Source: Oscillospiraceae bacterium (GTDB taxonomy: Bacteria; Bacillota; Clostridia; Oscillospirales; Acutalibacteraceae). Taken from it: DNA of 64,000 nucleotides. The notes beneath the pieces are model-generated. The model had not been told where the DNA came from, made no database searches, and saw nothing but the letters and a program-made list of their open reading frames with translations. Location: contig WRDW01000001.1 of assembly GCA_009779995.1 (NCBI GenBank), forward strand, positions 17,299 to 81,298. The letters are read 5' to 3'. Positions 23,892 through 31,847 of the stretch are shown here, piece after piece. The position numbers and the translations under genes were made by a program. The first letter of the stretch is position 1. Each line of letters opens with the position of its first letter.

Positions 23892-25004
23892 ATGCTTCAA
23901 TTCGAGGAGCTCCGCCTCCAGCTGCTGGGCCAAAAAGAAAAGCTGAACGAGCTGCGCGAGGCCCTGGGCCTGGCCGCGGCGGCGGCGGAGATTGCCGACC
24001 TGGAGGCAAGCTGCGCCAACCCGGGCTTCTGGGACGACCCTAAGAGCAGCCAGGTGGTGCTGCAGCGCATCTCGAAGCTCAAGGCCAAATGCGAGGGCTT
24101 CGACAAGCTCGCCGCAAATTACGAGGATGCCCTCGCGATGATAGAGCTGGCCAATGAGGAGGGCGAGGAGGCGCTCTTCGGCGAGTGCAAGGGCAGCGTG
24201 GATAGCTTCATCGCCAAGCTGGCGGAGAGCACCCTCTCCACCCTGCTCACCGGGGAATACGACGCCAACAACGCCATTCTGGCCTTCCACGCCGGCGCCG
24301 GGGGGACGGAGGCCCAGGACTGGAACGAGATGCTGGTGCGCATGTACGGCCAATGGGCCAATCGCCACAACTTCAAATGCGAGATGGTCGATTTTCTCGA
24401 CGGCGAGGAGGCCGGGCTGAAAAGCGCCGTCTTAATTATTCAGGGCGAGAACGCTTATGGCTTCCTCAAGAGCGAAAACGGCGTGCACAGGCTCGTGCGC
24501 TGCTCGCCCTTCGATTCCAGCGGGCGCAGGCACACCAGCTTCGCCTCCCTGGAGGTGATGCCCGAGATCGCCGACGACGCGAATATAGACATCAGCCCGG
24601 ACGACATCAAGATGGACGTCTACCGGGCCAGCGGCGCGGGCGGCCAGAAGGTCAACAAAACCAGCTCCGCCGTGCGCCTGACGCACATCCCCACGGGTCT
24701 TGTCACCTGCTGCCAGATCGAGCGCAGCCAGCACCAGAACAGGGAAGTCGCCCTGCGTATGTTAAAAAGCAAATTGATTGAGATCAAAGAGCGCGAGCAC
24801 CTGGACAGGATCGAAGATATAAAGGGCGTCCAGATGGACATCGCCTGGGGCAGCCAGATACGCAGCTACGTCTTCATGCCCTACCAGATGGCGAAGGACC
24901 ATAGAACGAACTACGAAAACGGCAACATCCCCGCCGTGATGGACGGGGATCTGGATGGGTTTATCAATGCGTATTTGAAGATGCAGGCAAATTTCAATGC
25001 TTAA
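23892..25004 (+). CDS. prfB: Peptide chain release factor 2
   Basis: RF2 ends translation at UGA and UAA. The 370-residue protein has the codon-recognition SPF motif in CSPFDSSGRRHTSF and the peptidyl-hydrolysis GGQ in SGAGGQKVNKTSS. The N-terminal region reads without interruption from ATG 23892 through LREALGLAAAAAEIADLE to the domain-1 motif NPGFWDD. In most bacteria an in-frame UGA and a programmed +1 frameshift lie here; in this copy there is none. It is followed by a heptamer repeat and a sugar transferase gene. Confidence 0.95.
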   Translation: MLQFEELRLQLLGQKEKLNELREALGLAAAAAEIADLEASCANPGFWDDPKSSQVVLQRISKLKAKCEGFDKLAANYEDALAMIELANEEGEEALFGECKGSVDSFIAKLAESTLSTLLTGEYDANNAILAFHAGAGGTEAQDWNEMLVRMYGQWANRHNFKCEMVDFLDGEEAGLKSAVLIIQGENAYGFLKSENGVHRLVRCSPFDSSGRRHTSFASLEVMPEIADDANIDISPDDIKMDVYRASGAGGQKVNKTSSAVRLTHIPTGLVTCCQIERSQHQNREVALRMLKSKLIEIKEREHLDRIEDIKGVQMDIAWGSQIRSYVFMPYQMAKDHRTNYENGNIPAVMDGDLDGFINAYLKMQANFNA

Positions 25005-25026
25005 TTCTGAATTCTGAATGCTGAAT
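25003..25026. repeat. 7-bp tandem repeat (TTCTGAA/TGCTGAA units)
   Basis: Three and a half heptamer units run from the prfB stop into the leader of the next gene. They match the arrays at 5178 and, reversed, 31631. Confidence 0.75.
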
Positions 25027-25038
25027 TGGGGGGCGGAT

Positions 25039-25593
25039 GTGAAACGCGCCTTTGACATCGCGGCGAGCGTAGCGGCCCTTTTCCTGCTGTCGCCCCTGCT
25101 GGCGATGGTCTCGCTCCTCGTGTATTTCGACGACGGCGCGCCCGTGGTGTTCAAGCAGGACAGGGTGGGCAAACACAACGAGATTTTCAAAATATACAAA
25201 TTCAGGACTATGCGCCGCGAGACAAGGAACACGGCCCAGAGCGAGCTGCGCGGCGGGGAGTGCCTCACGCGCTCCGGCAGGCTCCTGCGGCGGCTGAGCC
25301 TGGACGAGCTGCCGCAGCTGCTGAACATACTGGCCGGGCAGATGCGCTTCGTGGGGCCCCGGCCCCTGATTCCCGAGGAAACGGAGATACGCGCGCTGCG
25401 CCTTGCGGCGGGCGTCTACGCCGTGCCGCCGGGACTGACCGGCTGGGCACAAGTGAACGGACGCGCCAGTGTGATGGACGACGAAAAGGTCGCCCTGGAT
25501 AAGGAATACATAGCGAGGCAGTCGTTCTGGTTAGACATGAAAATACTCGCAATGACCGCAGGGCAGGTCATCACGAGCAAAAATGTGGAGTGA
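25039..25593 (+). CDS. Bacterial sugar transferase (undecaprenyl-phosphate sugar-1-P transferase)
   Basis: A 184-residue enzyme of the WcaJ/RfbP C-terminal type, which moves a sugar-1-phosphate onto undecaprenyl phosphate to start glycan assembly. One N-terminal transmembrane helix (about 3-28) is followed by VVFKQDRVGKHNEIFKIYKF, RRLSLDELPQLLNIL and MRFVGPRPLIPEE, then GLTGWAQVNGR. These are the family signatures. GTG 25039 is preferred because homologues start at (M)KRxFD; an in-frame ATG at 25018 lies in the heptamer repeat. Confidence 0.9.
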   Translation: MKRAFDIAASVAALFLLSPLLAMVSLLVYFDDGAPVVFKQDRVGKHNEIFKIYKFRTMRRETRNTAQSELRGGECLTRSGRLLRRLSLDELPQLLNILAGQMRFVGPRPLIPEETEIRALRLAAGVYAVPPGLTGWAQVNGRASVMDDEKVALDKEYIARQSFWLDMKILAMTAGQVITSKNVE

Positions 25594-25728
25594 CGCCCCC
25601 CGGCGCTGCGCGCCCCCCCCTCAAAGAGGGGGCTATGGGCGGGATTCCATAGGACAGCAAAATGCTATGACAGAAGCACAAAAAGCCCCCCTCTTTAGAG
25701 GGGGGAGCCCCGAAGGGGCGGGGGGTGT
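25594..25728. repeat. Compound palindromic repeat between convergent genes
   Basis: The left half CCCCCCGGCGCTGCGCGCC then CCCCTCAAAGAGGGGG, and the right half CCCCCCTCTTTAGAGGGGGG then GCCCCGAAGGGGC and GGGGGGTGT, are complementary across a loop of about 50 bases. The loop end ACAGAAGCACAAAAAGCC resembles those at 15740 and 49910. Confidence 0.82.
25681..25706 (-). terminator. Terminator for the VanY-type gene, formed by the repeat
   Basis: On the minus strand an 8-bp stem CCCCCCTC/GAGGGGGG with loop TAAA is followed by CTTTTTG. It is 23 bases after the stop codon. Confidence 0.65.
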
Positions 25729-26631
25729 TCATTGAAGCCCCAGGTATTCCTCCAGGCACTTGCCGCTTTGCTTCATCTCGGTGGCAGGCCCAACCCCCAC
25801 ATAGCGCCAGTGCCAGGGCTCGTAGGCGACGCCCGTGACGGTCTCCTTGCCCTGCGGGTAACGCAGGATGAAGCCGTAGTCGTGGGCGTGGTTCATCAGC
25901 CAGTTGAATTCCGGCGTGCCGTGGAAGCCGGGGTCCGTGCGCCACACGCCCTTGCGGGTGAGGTCTATGGCGAGCCCCGTCTCGTGCTCGCTGCAGCCGG
26001 GCGGCTGTATGCTCCGCATGGCCTGCCCGATGGCCTCCGTGCGCGTGTACCCCGCTGAGATCATTTCATTGATTTCCCGGTCGAAGTTCTCCTTCTGCTG
26101 CGCGGTGCTCCTATAGGCCGAGAAGGGGATAAGCTCGATGCCATCCTCCAGTGCCGCCTCGTACATCTCCCTGAATCGCGCCGCCGCCCCGGCCTCCATG
26201 CGCCGGTTCTCCGGGTAAACCGTCACGCACACCTCGGTCTCCACGGCGTAGTTCGCGGGCAGGGCGAGGCTGCGGTTGACGCAGACGAGGTACTTATCGC
26301 CCGAGATTTTCGCCTCCCCCGGATAGAGCCCGTATTCAACGGCGTAGGCGTAGCTGCTGTCCGGCTTTGTGGTGACTGGAGGCGGCGCGGCGGTCACGGT
26401 TGTCTGCGCGGCGGGCTGCGTCACCAGGGAGCCGCATTTCGGGCAGAACTTCATGCCCGGGGGGTGCGTGTGACCCTCCCAGTTGGTCTCCCACAGCTCC
26501 GCCAGGGTGGAGGCGGCGGTGTTCCCCGGCAGCCTGGCGATGCCACCCGTATAGGCGAAGTACAGCCCCGTGCCGGCAGCCAGGATCAGCACCAGCACGA
26601 AGATAGTCCCCGCCCTGCTTCTTCTCTGCAT
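25729..26631 (-). CDS. D-alanyl-D-alanine carboxypeptidase, M15B (VanY/DacB-like)
   Basis: A 300-residue membrane-anchored peptidase. An N-terminal helix (about 8-28) is followed by an FCPKCGS half zinc ribbon (about 60-70), a Thr/Pro linker and the M15 domain. Zinc ligands and catalytic residues are in SEHETGLAIDLT (SxHxxGxAxD) and EPWHWRYVG. It should trim D-Ala from peptidoglycan stem peptides outside the membrane. There are no vancomycin-resistance genes nearby. It has its own consensus promoter, divergent from the M28-like gene. Confidence 0.9.
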   Translation of the reverse strand: MQRRSRAGTIFVLVLILAAGTGLYFAYTGGIARLPGNTAASTLAELWETNWEGHTHPPGMKFCPKCGSLVTQPAAQTTVTAAPPPVTTKPDSSYAYAVEYGLYPGEAKISGDKYLVCVNRSLALPANYAVETEVCVTVYPENRRMEAGAAARFREMYEAALEDGIELIPFSAYRSTAQQKENFDREINEMISAGYTRTEAIGQAMRSIQPPGCSEHETGLAIDLTRKGVWRTDPGFHGTPEFNWLMNHAHDYGFILRYPQGKETVTGVAYEPWHWRYVGVGPATEMKQSGKCLEEYLGLQ

Positions 26632-26665
26632 CGCGTTTTCCCCCGCATCGACAATTTACGCTCCT

Positions 26666-26694
26666 ATTTTACGTGGAATTTTTTGATTTGTCAA
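26666..26694 (-). promoter_or_regulatory. Promoter of the VanY-type gene
   Basis: On the minus strand TTGACA (26694-26689), 17 bases, TAAAAT (26671-26666), 35 bases before the start codon. Confidence 0.8.
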
Positions 26695-26728
26695 GCAAAA
26701 TCAATCGACATAGGGAGGATGATGACCC

Positions 26729-28030
26729 ATGACGGCAAGGCAATCGATCAAGGGCTACGAATCCAGGGTGCGGGAGTACAGCAACTTCGCGGTGCGGGGC
26801 GTAAAAAAGGTGTGCAAGGAGTGCGGCCCGCGCCCCCCATGCAGCCCCGAGGAAAAAAAGGCCCAGGAGATGATGCGAAAGGACCTGGAGACCTGCTGCG
26901 ACGAGGTGCGCATGGAGCCCTTCAAGGCGGCGCCGGCGGCGTTCATGTTCTGGGTGCGCCTGGCGGTGGTGCTGGGCTTCCTCGGCGCGTTGGCCTACAA
27001 CCTGGGCTACGCCGTCGTCAGCGCGGCGTGCATTCTCACCGCGCTTGTGTTCATGGTGCTGGAGTTCATCATGTACAAGCAGGCCCTGGACGTCTTCCTG
27101 CCCAAGAAGGGGTCACAGAACCTCATCGGCGTGCGCAAACCGGCGGGGGAGGTCAAGCGGCGCATCATCCTGAACGGCCACGCCGACAGCGCCAACGAGT
27201 GGACCTACACCTACCTCGGCTACAAGCATTTCAAGAAGCCCGTGCTGCTGATGCCCGTGGTGATCGCCTCCGTGGTGGGGATGCTATTTATCTTAGGCGT
27301 CAGCGCCGCAGCTGTGATTGCAGGGCAGGGCTGGGTGGGCTTCAATGGGCTGGGCACGCGCAGCGGCGCGTTTGCCGTGCTGGGCTGGGTGGCCGCCGCG
27401 CTGTGCCTCCCCATGGTGTTCGCCTGGTTCTTCGAGCAGAAAAAGCGCCCGGTGATGGGCGCCAACGACAACCTCTCCGGCTGCTTCACCGCCATGGCCG
27501 TGGCCAAGCTCATGGGCGACCTGGACCTGCGCCTGGAGAACACCGAGCTCATGGTGGTGTGCGGCGGCTGCGAGGAGATCGGCCTGCGGGGCGTGAAGGC
27601 CTTCTGCAAGGCACACAGGGGCGAGTTCGACGACGTAGAAACGGCGTTCATCGCCCTGGACACCATGGCGGACATGGAGTGGATCAAGGTGATGTGCCGC
27701 GACCTGAACGGCACCGTGAAGCACGACAGCGCCGTGTGCGCCCTGGTCAAAGAGGGGGCGAAAACCGCCGGGCACGACATCAAATACGGCAGCGTATTCT
27801 TCGGCTCCAGCGACGCCTCGGCCGCCACCCAGGCGGGCCTGCGCGCCTGCCTGCTCTCCGCCATGGACGAGGCCCCGGCGGACTACTACCACACCCGCCT
27901 GGATACCGTGGAGCGCCTGCAGCCCAAAACCGTGGAGGCCTGCCTGGACATCCTCATGGAGACCGTATACCAGTTCGACCGCACCGGCCTCGCCCCCTTC
28001 GATGGGGTTGAGGTGAAGGTGGGGGGGTAG
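26729..28030 (+). CDS. M28-like zinc peptidase with membrane segments
   Basis: A 433-residue protein with an N-terminal Cys-rich segment (VCKECGPRPPCSPEE), two hydrophobic helices (about 72-115), then a split aminopeptidase domain. Metal-site motifs are NGHADSANEW, GANDNLSGCF, GCEEIGLRG and FIALDTMA, as in M28 aminopeptidases. Two more hydrophobic helices (about 170-235) are inserted between the first histidine and the GANDN aspartate. It is probably a membrane aminopeptidase whose active site faces one side; topology is not certain. GGGAGG lies upstream of ATG 26729. Confidence 0.82.
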   Translation: MTARQSIKGYESRVREYSNFAVRGVKKVCKECGPRPPCSPEEKKAQEMMRKDLETCCDEVRMEPFKAAPAAFMFWVRLAVVLGFLGALAYNLGYAVVSAACILTALVFMVLEFIMYKQALDVFLPKKGSQNLIGVRKPAGEVKRRIILNGHADSANEWTYTYLGYKHFKKPVLLMPVVIASVVGMLFILGVSAAAVIAGQGWVGFNGLGTRSGAFAVLGWVAAALCLPMVFAWFFEQKKRPVMGANDNLSGCFTAMAVAKLMGDLDLRLENTELMVVCGGCEEIGLRGVKAFCKAHRGEFDDVETAFIALDTMADMEWIKVMCRDLNGTVKHDSAVCALVKEGAKTAGHDIKYGSVFFGSSDASAATQAGLRACLLSAMDEAPADYYHTRLDTVERLQPKTVEACLDILMETVYQFDRTGLAPFDGVEVKVGG

Positions 28031-28105
28031 AGGCGGCCCTCGTGCGATTCGATGGCGGCTGTATTTTATATAAGCAATTAATACATTATTCTCAGGAGGT
28101 TCCCT

Positions 28106-29044
28106 ATGAAACTCAAGTCCTTGCTCGCCCTTGCCCTGGCCTGCGTCCTGGCTCTCGGCCTGTTCGCCTGCGCACCCGATGTGCTGGAGGAACAGGAGCA
28201 GGCGGCCCAGATCACCCTGGCCGTCGCGCAGAGCGACCCCCTGGCGTACCTCAACGCGCTGATCACCCTGGCCGCGCAGGCCGATACCTTCCACATGGAG
28301 ATCCCCTACGGCATGGACGACATCCAGGCCGGCAACGAAACCCTCCAGGCCGCCCGTGACGTGGTCAAGGGCTACGTCACCTCGTTCATCAATAAGTCGG
28401 CCGGCTATGAAAAAGAGAAATTCGAGGGCGATTTCGCCGCCAGCTTCCCGGCGCTGATGTATACCTTCACGCAGGAGGACTTCCCGGAGGGCCTGACGAT
28501 CAGCGACGTGCTGGAGCTGCGCGTGGCCGGCCGCCTGGAGACCCTGGAGGTGGACATCGCCGAGAACCGCAACACCGCCATGAAGGGCAAGAGCGACGCC
28601 GAAAAGCGCAAATACGTTCTGGAGCAGATGGGCGAAAACGCGGTGCGGGACGCCTCCAGGCTGTTCCAGATCGAGGGCGTGCTGTCCCTGGAGGCCATCG
28701 ATAAGCTGTTCCCCGAGGCCGATAAGGCGGCCATCCTGGCGGAGCTGGCCAAGGCGGAGGACTACGCCGTCATAGGCGGCTATGCCGTGGCGCCCACGGC
28801 GCTGACCCTCTTCGCCACGGTGAACAAGAACTTCGTGGACGCCGACAGGCTCGAAGAGCTCCAGGTGGTTGACCCCGCGCAGTCCCTCGACCGCATCCGC
28901 GAGATCGCCTTCACCCAAAAGGCCGGCCTCACGGCCGACGCCAAGGGCGTGGGCGCCTTCGCCGGCGCGGGCGACTTCACCATCGCCCTGACGCTCACCA
29001 AAACGCTGCGCTACAAGGACTTCGACTGGAAGGCGGCGGGGTAA
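28106..29044 (+). CDS. Predicted lipoprotein of unknown function
   Basis: A 312-residue protein with signal peptide and lipobox LGLFAC (lipidated cysteine at about residue 22). The mature part is helical and acidic, rich in Ala, Glu and Leu; no known domain was recognised. A strong ribosome site (CAGGAGG) precedes ATG 28106. The small DUF2442 gene starts 5 bases after its stop. Confidence 0.75.
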   Translation: MKLKSLLALALACVLALGLFACAPDVLEEQEQAAQITLAVAQSDPLAYLNALITLAAQADTFHMEIPYGMDDIQAGNETLQAARDVVKGYVTSFINKSAGYEKEKFEGDFAASFPALMYTFTQEDFPEGLTISDVLELRVAGRLETLEVDIAENRNTAMKGKSDAEKRKYVLEQMGENAVRDASRLFQIEGVLSLEAIDKLFPEADKAAILAELAKAEDYAVIGGYAVAPTALTLFATVNKNFVDADRLEELQVVDPAQSLDRIREIAFTQKAGLTADAKGVGAFAGAGDFTIALTLTKTLRYKDFDWKAAG

Positions 29045-29049
29045 AAGAC

Positions 29050-29337
29050 GTGTCCGAAGGCAAGCTGCGGGGGGACGCTCTTTCCCCCCGCGTAAAAGCT
29101 GCGGTTCCGAGAGATGACTACGCCCTGCTGCTCACCTTCAACAACGGGGAGCGGCGCATGTTCAACGCGAAGCCGCTGCTGGCGCTCCCGGCCTTCCGTC
29201 CGCTGAAAAATCCCGATTTTTTCCGCCTGGTGCAGGTGTCCTATGGTTCCGTGGCGTGGCCGCGCGACATTGACTATTGCCCGGACACACTCTACGCGGA
29301 AAGCGTGCCTATTGACGCAGGAGGTTCCCATGCGTGA
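29050..29337 (+). CDS. DUF2442 domain protein
   Basis: A 95-residue protein with the DUF2442 pattern: VPRDDYALLLTFNNGERRMF, PLLALPAFRPLKNPDFF, then SVAWPRDIDYCPDTLYAES. This small beta-rich family is often found near toxin-antitoxin or housekeeping genes and has no firm function. The GTG start at 29050 is uncertain. It overlaps eda by 8 bases, so the two are coupled. Confidence 0.82.
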   Translation: MSEGKLRGDALSPRVKAAVPRDDYALLLTFNNGERRMFNAKPLLALPAFRPLKNPDFFRLVQVSYGSVAWPRDIDYCPDTLYAESVPIDAGGSHA

Positions 29338-29983
29338 CGCGATCATAGCGCAGATCCTGGAGAAAAAAATCATCGCCATCGTGCGCGGGCTGCCGGAGGC
29401 GCAGGCCGTGCCGCTGGCGGGCGCGCTGCTGGCCGGTGGCATAGAGCTCATCGAAGTGACCTTCAACCAGGCCGCCCCCGACAGCTTTCAATGTACAGCC
29501 GGGGCCATCGCGGCGATCAAAGCTGCCTGCGGGGACAAAATGCGCGTGGGCGCGGGCACGGTGATGACCCCCGCGCAGCTGCGCCTGGCCCATGACGCCG
29601 GGGCGGGGTTTGTCATCTCGCCGAACGTGGACGAGGCGGTCATAAAAGAAACCCGCGCGCTGGGGCTGGTCTCCCTGCCCGGCTGCATGACCCCCTCCGA
29701 ATGCGCCGCAGCCCACAGCTACGGAGCTGATTTTATAAAAATATTCCCCGCGGGCGTGCTGGGGCCGGGGTATTTCACCGCGCTGCGCGCGCCGCTCAGT
29801 CATTTAAAATTCCTGGCCGTGGGCGGGGTGGACTGCGCGAACATCCCGGATTTCCTGCGGGCCGGGGCGCTGGGCTTCGGCATAGGCGGCAGCCTGGTGA
29901 ACAAGGACTGGATCGCCGCCGGGCGCTTCGACCTGATCACAGCGGCGGCGCGGGAATACGTGCGCGCGGCCAATTTTGCTTGA
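29330..29983 (+). CDS. eda: 2-keto-3-deoxy-6-phosphogluconate / 4-hydroxy-2-oxoglutarate aldolase
   Basis: A 217-residue class I aldolase. The Schiff-base lysine is in GADFIKIFPAG, the catalytic glutamate in IELIEVTFN, and VGAGTVMTPAQ and SPNVDEAVI line the pocket. It splits KDPG to pyruvate and glyceraldehyde-3-phosphate, or acts on related keto acids in sugar-acid breakdown. No edd or kdgK gene is next to it, so the exact pathway is open. GCAGGAGG lies before ATG 29330. Confidence 0.92.
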   Translation: MRDAIIAQILEKKIIAIVRGLPEAQAVPLAGALLAGGIELIEVTFNQAAPDSFQCTAGAIAAIKAACGDKMRVGAGTVMTPAQLRLAHDAGAGFVISPNVDEAVIKETRALGLVSLPGCMTPSECAAAHSYGADFIKIFPAGVLGPGYFTALRAPLSHLKFLAVGGVDCANIPDFLRAGALGFGIGGSLVNKDWIAAGRFDLITAAAREYVRAANFA

Positions 29984-30008
29984 CAGCTCACCCCAAGCAT
30001 GTTATAAT
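29980..30008 (+). promoter_or_regulatory. Consensus promoter of the apbE operon
   Basis: TTGACA (29980-29985, overlapping the eda stop), 17 bases, TATAAT (30003-30008). A perfect sigma-A promoter for the apbE and NusG-II genes. Confidence 0.88.
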
Positions 30009-30075
30009 AAAATCAGGCGCACGCCGGCTTTTTCTGGCCGCCGCGCGCCATTTTTTGATTTCCTTGGAAGAGAAA

Positions 30076-30999
30076 ATGAAGAAGCGTTTCCTGCTCATCG
30101 CGGCGGCGGTTGTTATGATAGTCGCTGCTCTTTATGGCATTTTACTGTTCTTTCAGAATGCCCCCTATGCGCCAAAGACCTCAACCGACTTCGCCATGGG
30201 AAGTGTTCTGACGCAGACGTACTGGACAAATTGGGTATCGGGAAATGTTCGCAAAGCAATTGAAGAGCTTGAGGAAGAACTGCTCAGTGCGACCGAAGCG
30301 CCCGCTCTGGCTCTGGAAATCATGGAGGCCAGCAATGGCGCATTCAACCCCTATCTCGGCGCGCTGGTGAAGCTGTGGGATGTCGATGGGCAGAAATATG
30401 TGCCTACACAGGAAGAAATCGAGCAAGCCCTGGAGGCAAAAGAGCTTGACCTCGGCGCTTACGGCAAAGGCGCGGCCTGCGATGTAGCGCTGCGCATAAC
30501 AAGCTACAACCGGGGGTATCCCCCTGTGCAGGGCGCGGTAGTGAACTTTGGCGGGAATATATTCACATACAAGCAAAAAACCTGGTGGCAGCCCTTCAAA
30601 ATCGCCCTGCGCGACCCCCTTGGCGGGCCGAACGACACCATGGGGGTGTTCACCCTGCGGGGGACGCACTTCATCAGCACCAGCGGCTCGTATGAAAAAT
30701 ATTTTGAGCGCGACGGCGTAAAATATCACCATATCTTCGACCCGGAGACGGGGTATCCGGCCTGCCGCGACCCCGGCCTGGTGAGCGTGACGGTGATCAC
30801 CGGCGCGGAGGGATACGAAGCGGGGGGCCTCTCCACAGGCGGCGCGATTGGCGACATGGTCTCCACGGCGTGCTTCGTGCAGGGCTACGAGGCGTCGCTG
30901 GAGCTGCTTGCGCAATACAGCTGCGACGCGCTGTTTGTCTACGAGAATGGCGATGTGCGCCCTGTGGGGCGCGTGATGGAGTATTATGAAGCGCGGTGA
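30076..30999 (+). CDS. apbE: FAD:protein FMN transferase (ApbE family)
   Basis: ApbE attaches FMN through a phosphodiester bond to threonine in exported redox proteins such as Rnf or Nqr subunits. An N-terminal membrane helix (about 4-25) is followed by the ApbE domain: ASNGAFNPYLGALVKLWDV, ELDLGAYGKGAACDVAL (family DLGxxxKG), VNFGGNIF, STSGSYEKYFERDGVKYHHI and TGGAIGDMVSTACFV. The region before SNGAFN, where homologues have about 25-30 extra residues and an S-R-L-N segment, is shortened. Mg2+ site residues remain. The target flavoprotein is not in this window. Confidence 0.88.
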   Translation: MKKRFLLIAAAVVMIVAALYGILLFFQNAPYAPKTSTDFAMGSVLTQTYWTNWVSGNVRKAIEELEEELLSATEAPALALEIMEASNGAFNPYLGALVKLWDVDGQKYVPTQEEIEQALEAKELDLGAYGKGAACDVALRITSYNRGYPPVQGAVVNFGGNIFTYKQKTWWQPFKIALRDPLGGPNDTMGVFTLRGTHFISTSGSYEKYFERDGVKYHHIFDPETGYPACRDPGLVSVTVITGAEGYEAGGLSTGGAIGDMVSTACFVQGYEASLELLAQYSCDALFVYENGDVRPVGRVMEYYEAR

Positions 31000-31300
31000 C
31001 ATCCTGATTGCCCTGGCCCTGCTGGCCCTGGCGGGCCTGGCGCTGCTGCTGCGGCCAAGCGGCGCGGGCGGGGTGTATGTCAACGGCGAGGCCGTGAGCG
31101 GGAGCGTGACGATCAACGAAGTCGTCATCGAGGTCGATGGCAGCAGGGCAAGGGTGACTGATTCCCCGTGCAGGGATAAACTCTGCGTACACGCGGGCTG
31201 GCTCGATCGCCCCGGCGACGTGGCCGTGTGCCTGCCGCAGCGGGTGATCGTGGAGATACGCGGCACGGCAAGAAGGCAGGTGGACGGCGTTGCGGGATAA
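30986..31300 (+). CDS. NusG domain II-containing small membrane-anchored protein
   Basis: A 104-residue protein with one N-terminal helix (about 6-22) and an extracytoplasmic NusG-II domain. The conserved part is DSPCRDKLCVHAGWLDRPGD and CLPQRVIVEI, with the two cysteines C-x4-C. Genes of this type commonly accompany apbE and rnf or Gx-transporter genes. It overlaps apbE by 14 bases and the next gene by 11. Confidence 0.86.
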   Translation: MKRGDILIALALLALAGLALLLRPSGAGGVYVNGEAVSGSVTINEVVIEVDGSRARVTDSPCRDKLCVHAGWLDRPGDVAVCLPQRVIVEIRGTARRQVDGVAG

Positions 31301-31847
31301 GAAAACCTGTAGGGGCGGCATTCATGCCGCCCGCCGCCCTCTCACGCCCGCCCAGAAAGCCGCTCACTGGGGCATATTGTCCGCCCTGGCGCTGGCGCTC
31401 AGTTGGGCGGAGAGCTTCCTGGCCCCGTTCCTGAACCTCCCCATGGGTGTGAAGCCCGGGCTTTCCAACATCGCGGTGATGATGGCCTGCGCCGCGCTGG
31501 GCCTGCCCGCCGGCCTGGCCGTGGCGGCGGCGAAGGCGGTCTTCGCGGGCCTCACGCGCGGCCTGACGGCCATGCTCCTGAGCGCCTCGGGCGGCATCGT
31601 GAGCGCGCTGTTGGTGGGCTTGCTCCTAAAATTCAGCATTCAGCATTCAGCATTCAGCATTACAGAGACCGGCGTCGGGATGCTTGGCGGGGCGGCGCAC
31701 AACATGGCGCAGCTGGCCGTGGCCGCGCTGCTCATGGGCACGCCGGGGGTGTTCTGGGCCGCGCCCTGGCTGCTGATTTGCGGGGCCATTGCCGGTGCCG
31801 TTACGGGCACGGCGGTGCGGCTGATACGGAGGCATGTGAGACAATGA
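31290..31847 (+). CDS. Gx transporter family membrane protein (heptaprenyl diphosphate synthase component I-like)
   Basis: A 185-residue membrane protein of the Gx transporter / Hpre_diP_synt_I family. Signatures include MGVKPGLSNIAVMMACAALG, AKAVFAGLTRGLTAMLLSASGG and GGAAHNMAQL. Two dispersed repeats lie within its reading frame: a GGGGCGGCATTCATGCCGCC palindrome near the N-terminus (31310-31333) and a heptamer array at 31631-31661, which encodes residues 114-124 (KFSIQHSAFSI) in a loop between helices. TTG 31290 is the likely start but is uncertain, since the first 18 residues derive from the repeat. Confidence 0.82.
   Translation: MRDKKTCRGGIHAARRPLTPAQKAAHWGILSALALALSWAESFLAPFLNLPMGVKPGLSNIAVMMACAALGLPAGLAVAAAKAVFAGLTRGLTAMLLSASGGIVSALLVGLLLKFSIQHSAFSITETGVGMLGGAAHNMAQLAVAALLMGTPGVFWAAPWLLICGAIAGAVTGTAVRLIRRHVRQ
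31306..31336. repeat. GGGGCGGCA palindrome within the N-terminal coding region
   Basis: GTAGGGGCGGCATTCATGCC then GCCCG repeats the unit seen at 33906 and 22299. It falls at the start of the Gx transporter gene. Confidence 0.7.
31631..31661. repeat. 7-bp tandem repeat (ATTCAGC units) inside a gene
   Basis: Four full ATTCAGC units plus ATT, read through in frame. It is the reverse complement of the GCTGAAT unit found at 5178 and 25003. Confidence 0.88.

Noticed and set aside
25729-26631. Vancomycin-resistance cluster around the VanY-type gene
   Set aside because: No vanH, vanA, vanX or vanRS is present; this is an ordinary wall carboxypeptidase.
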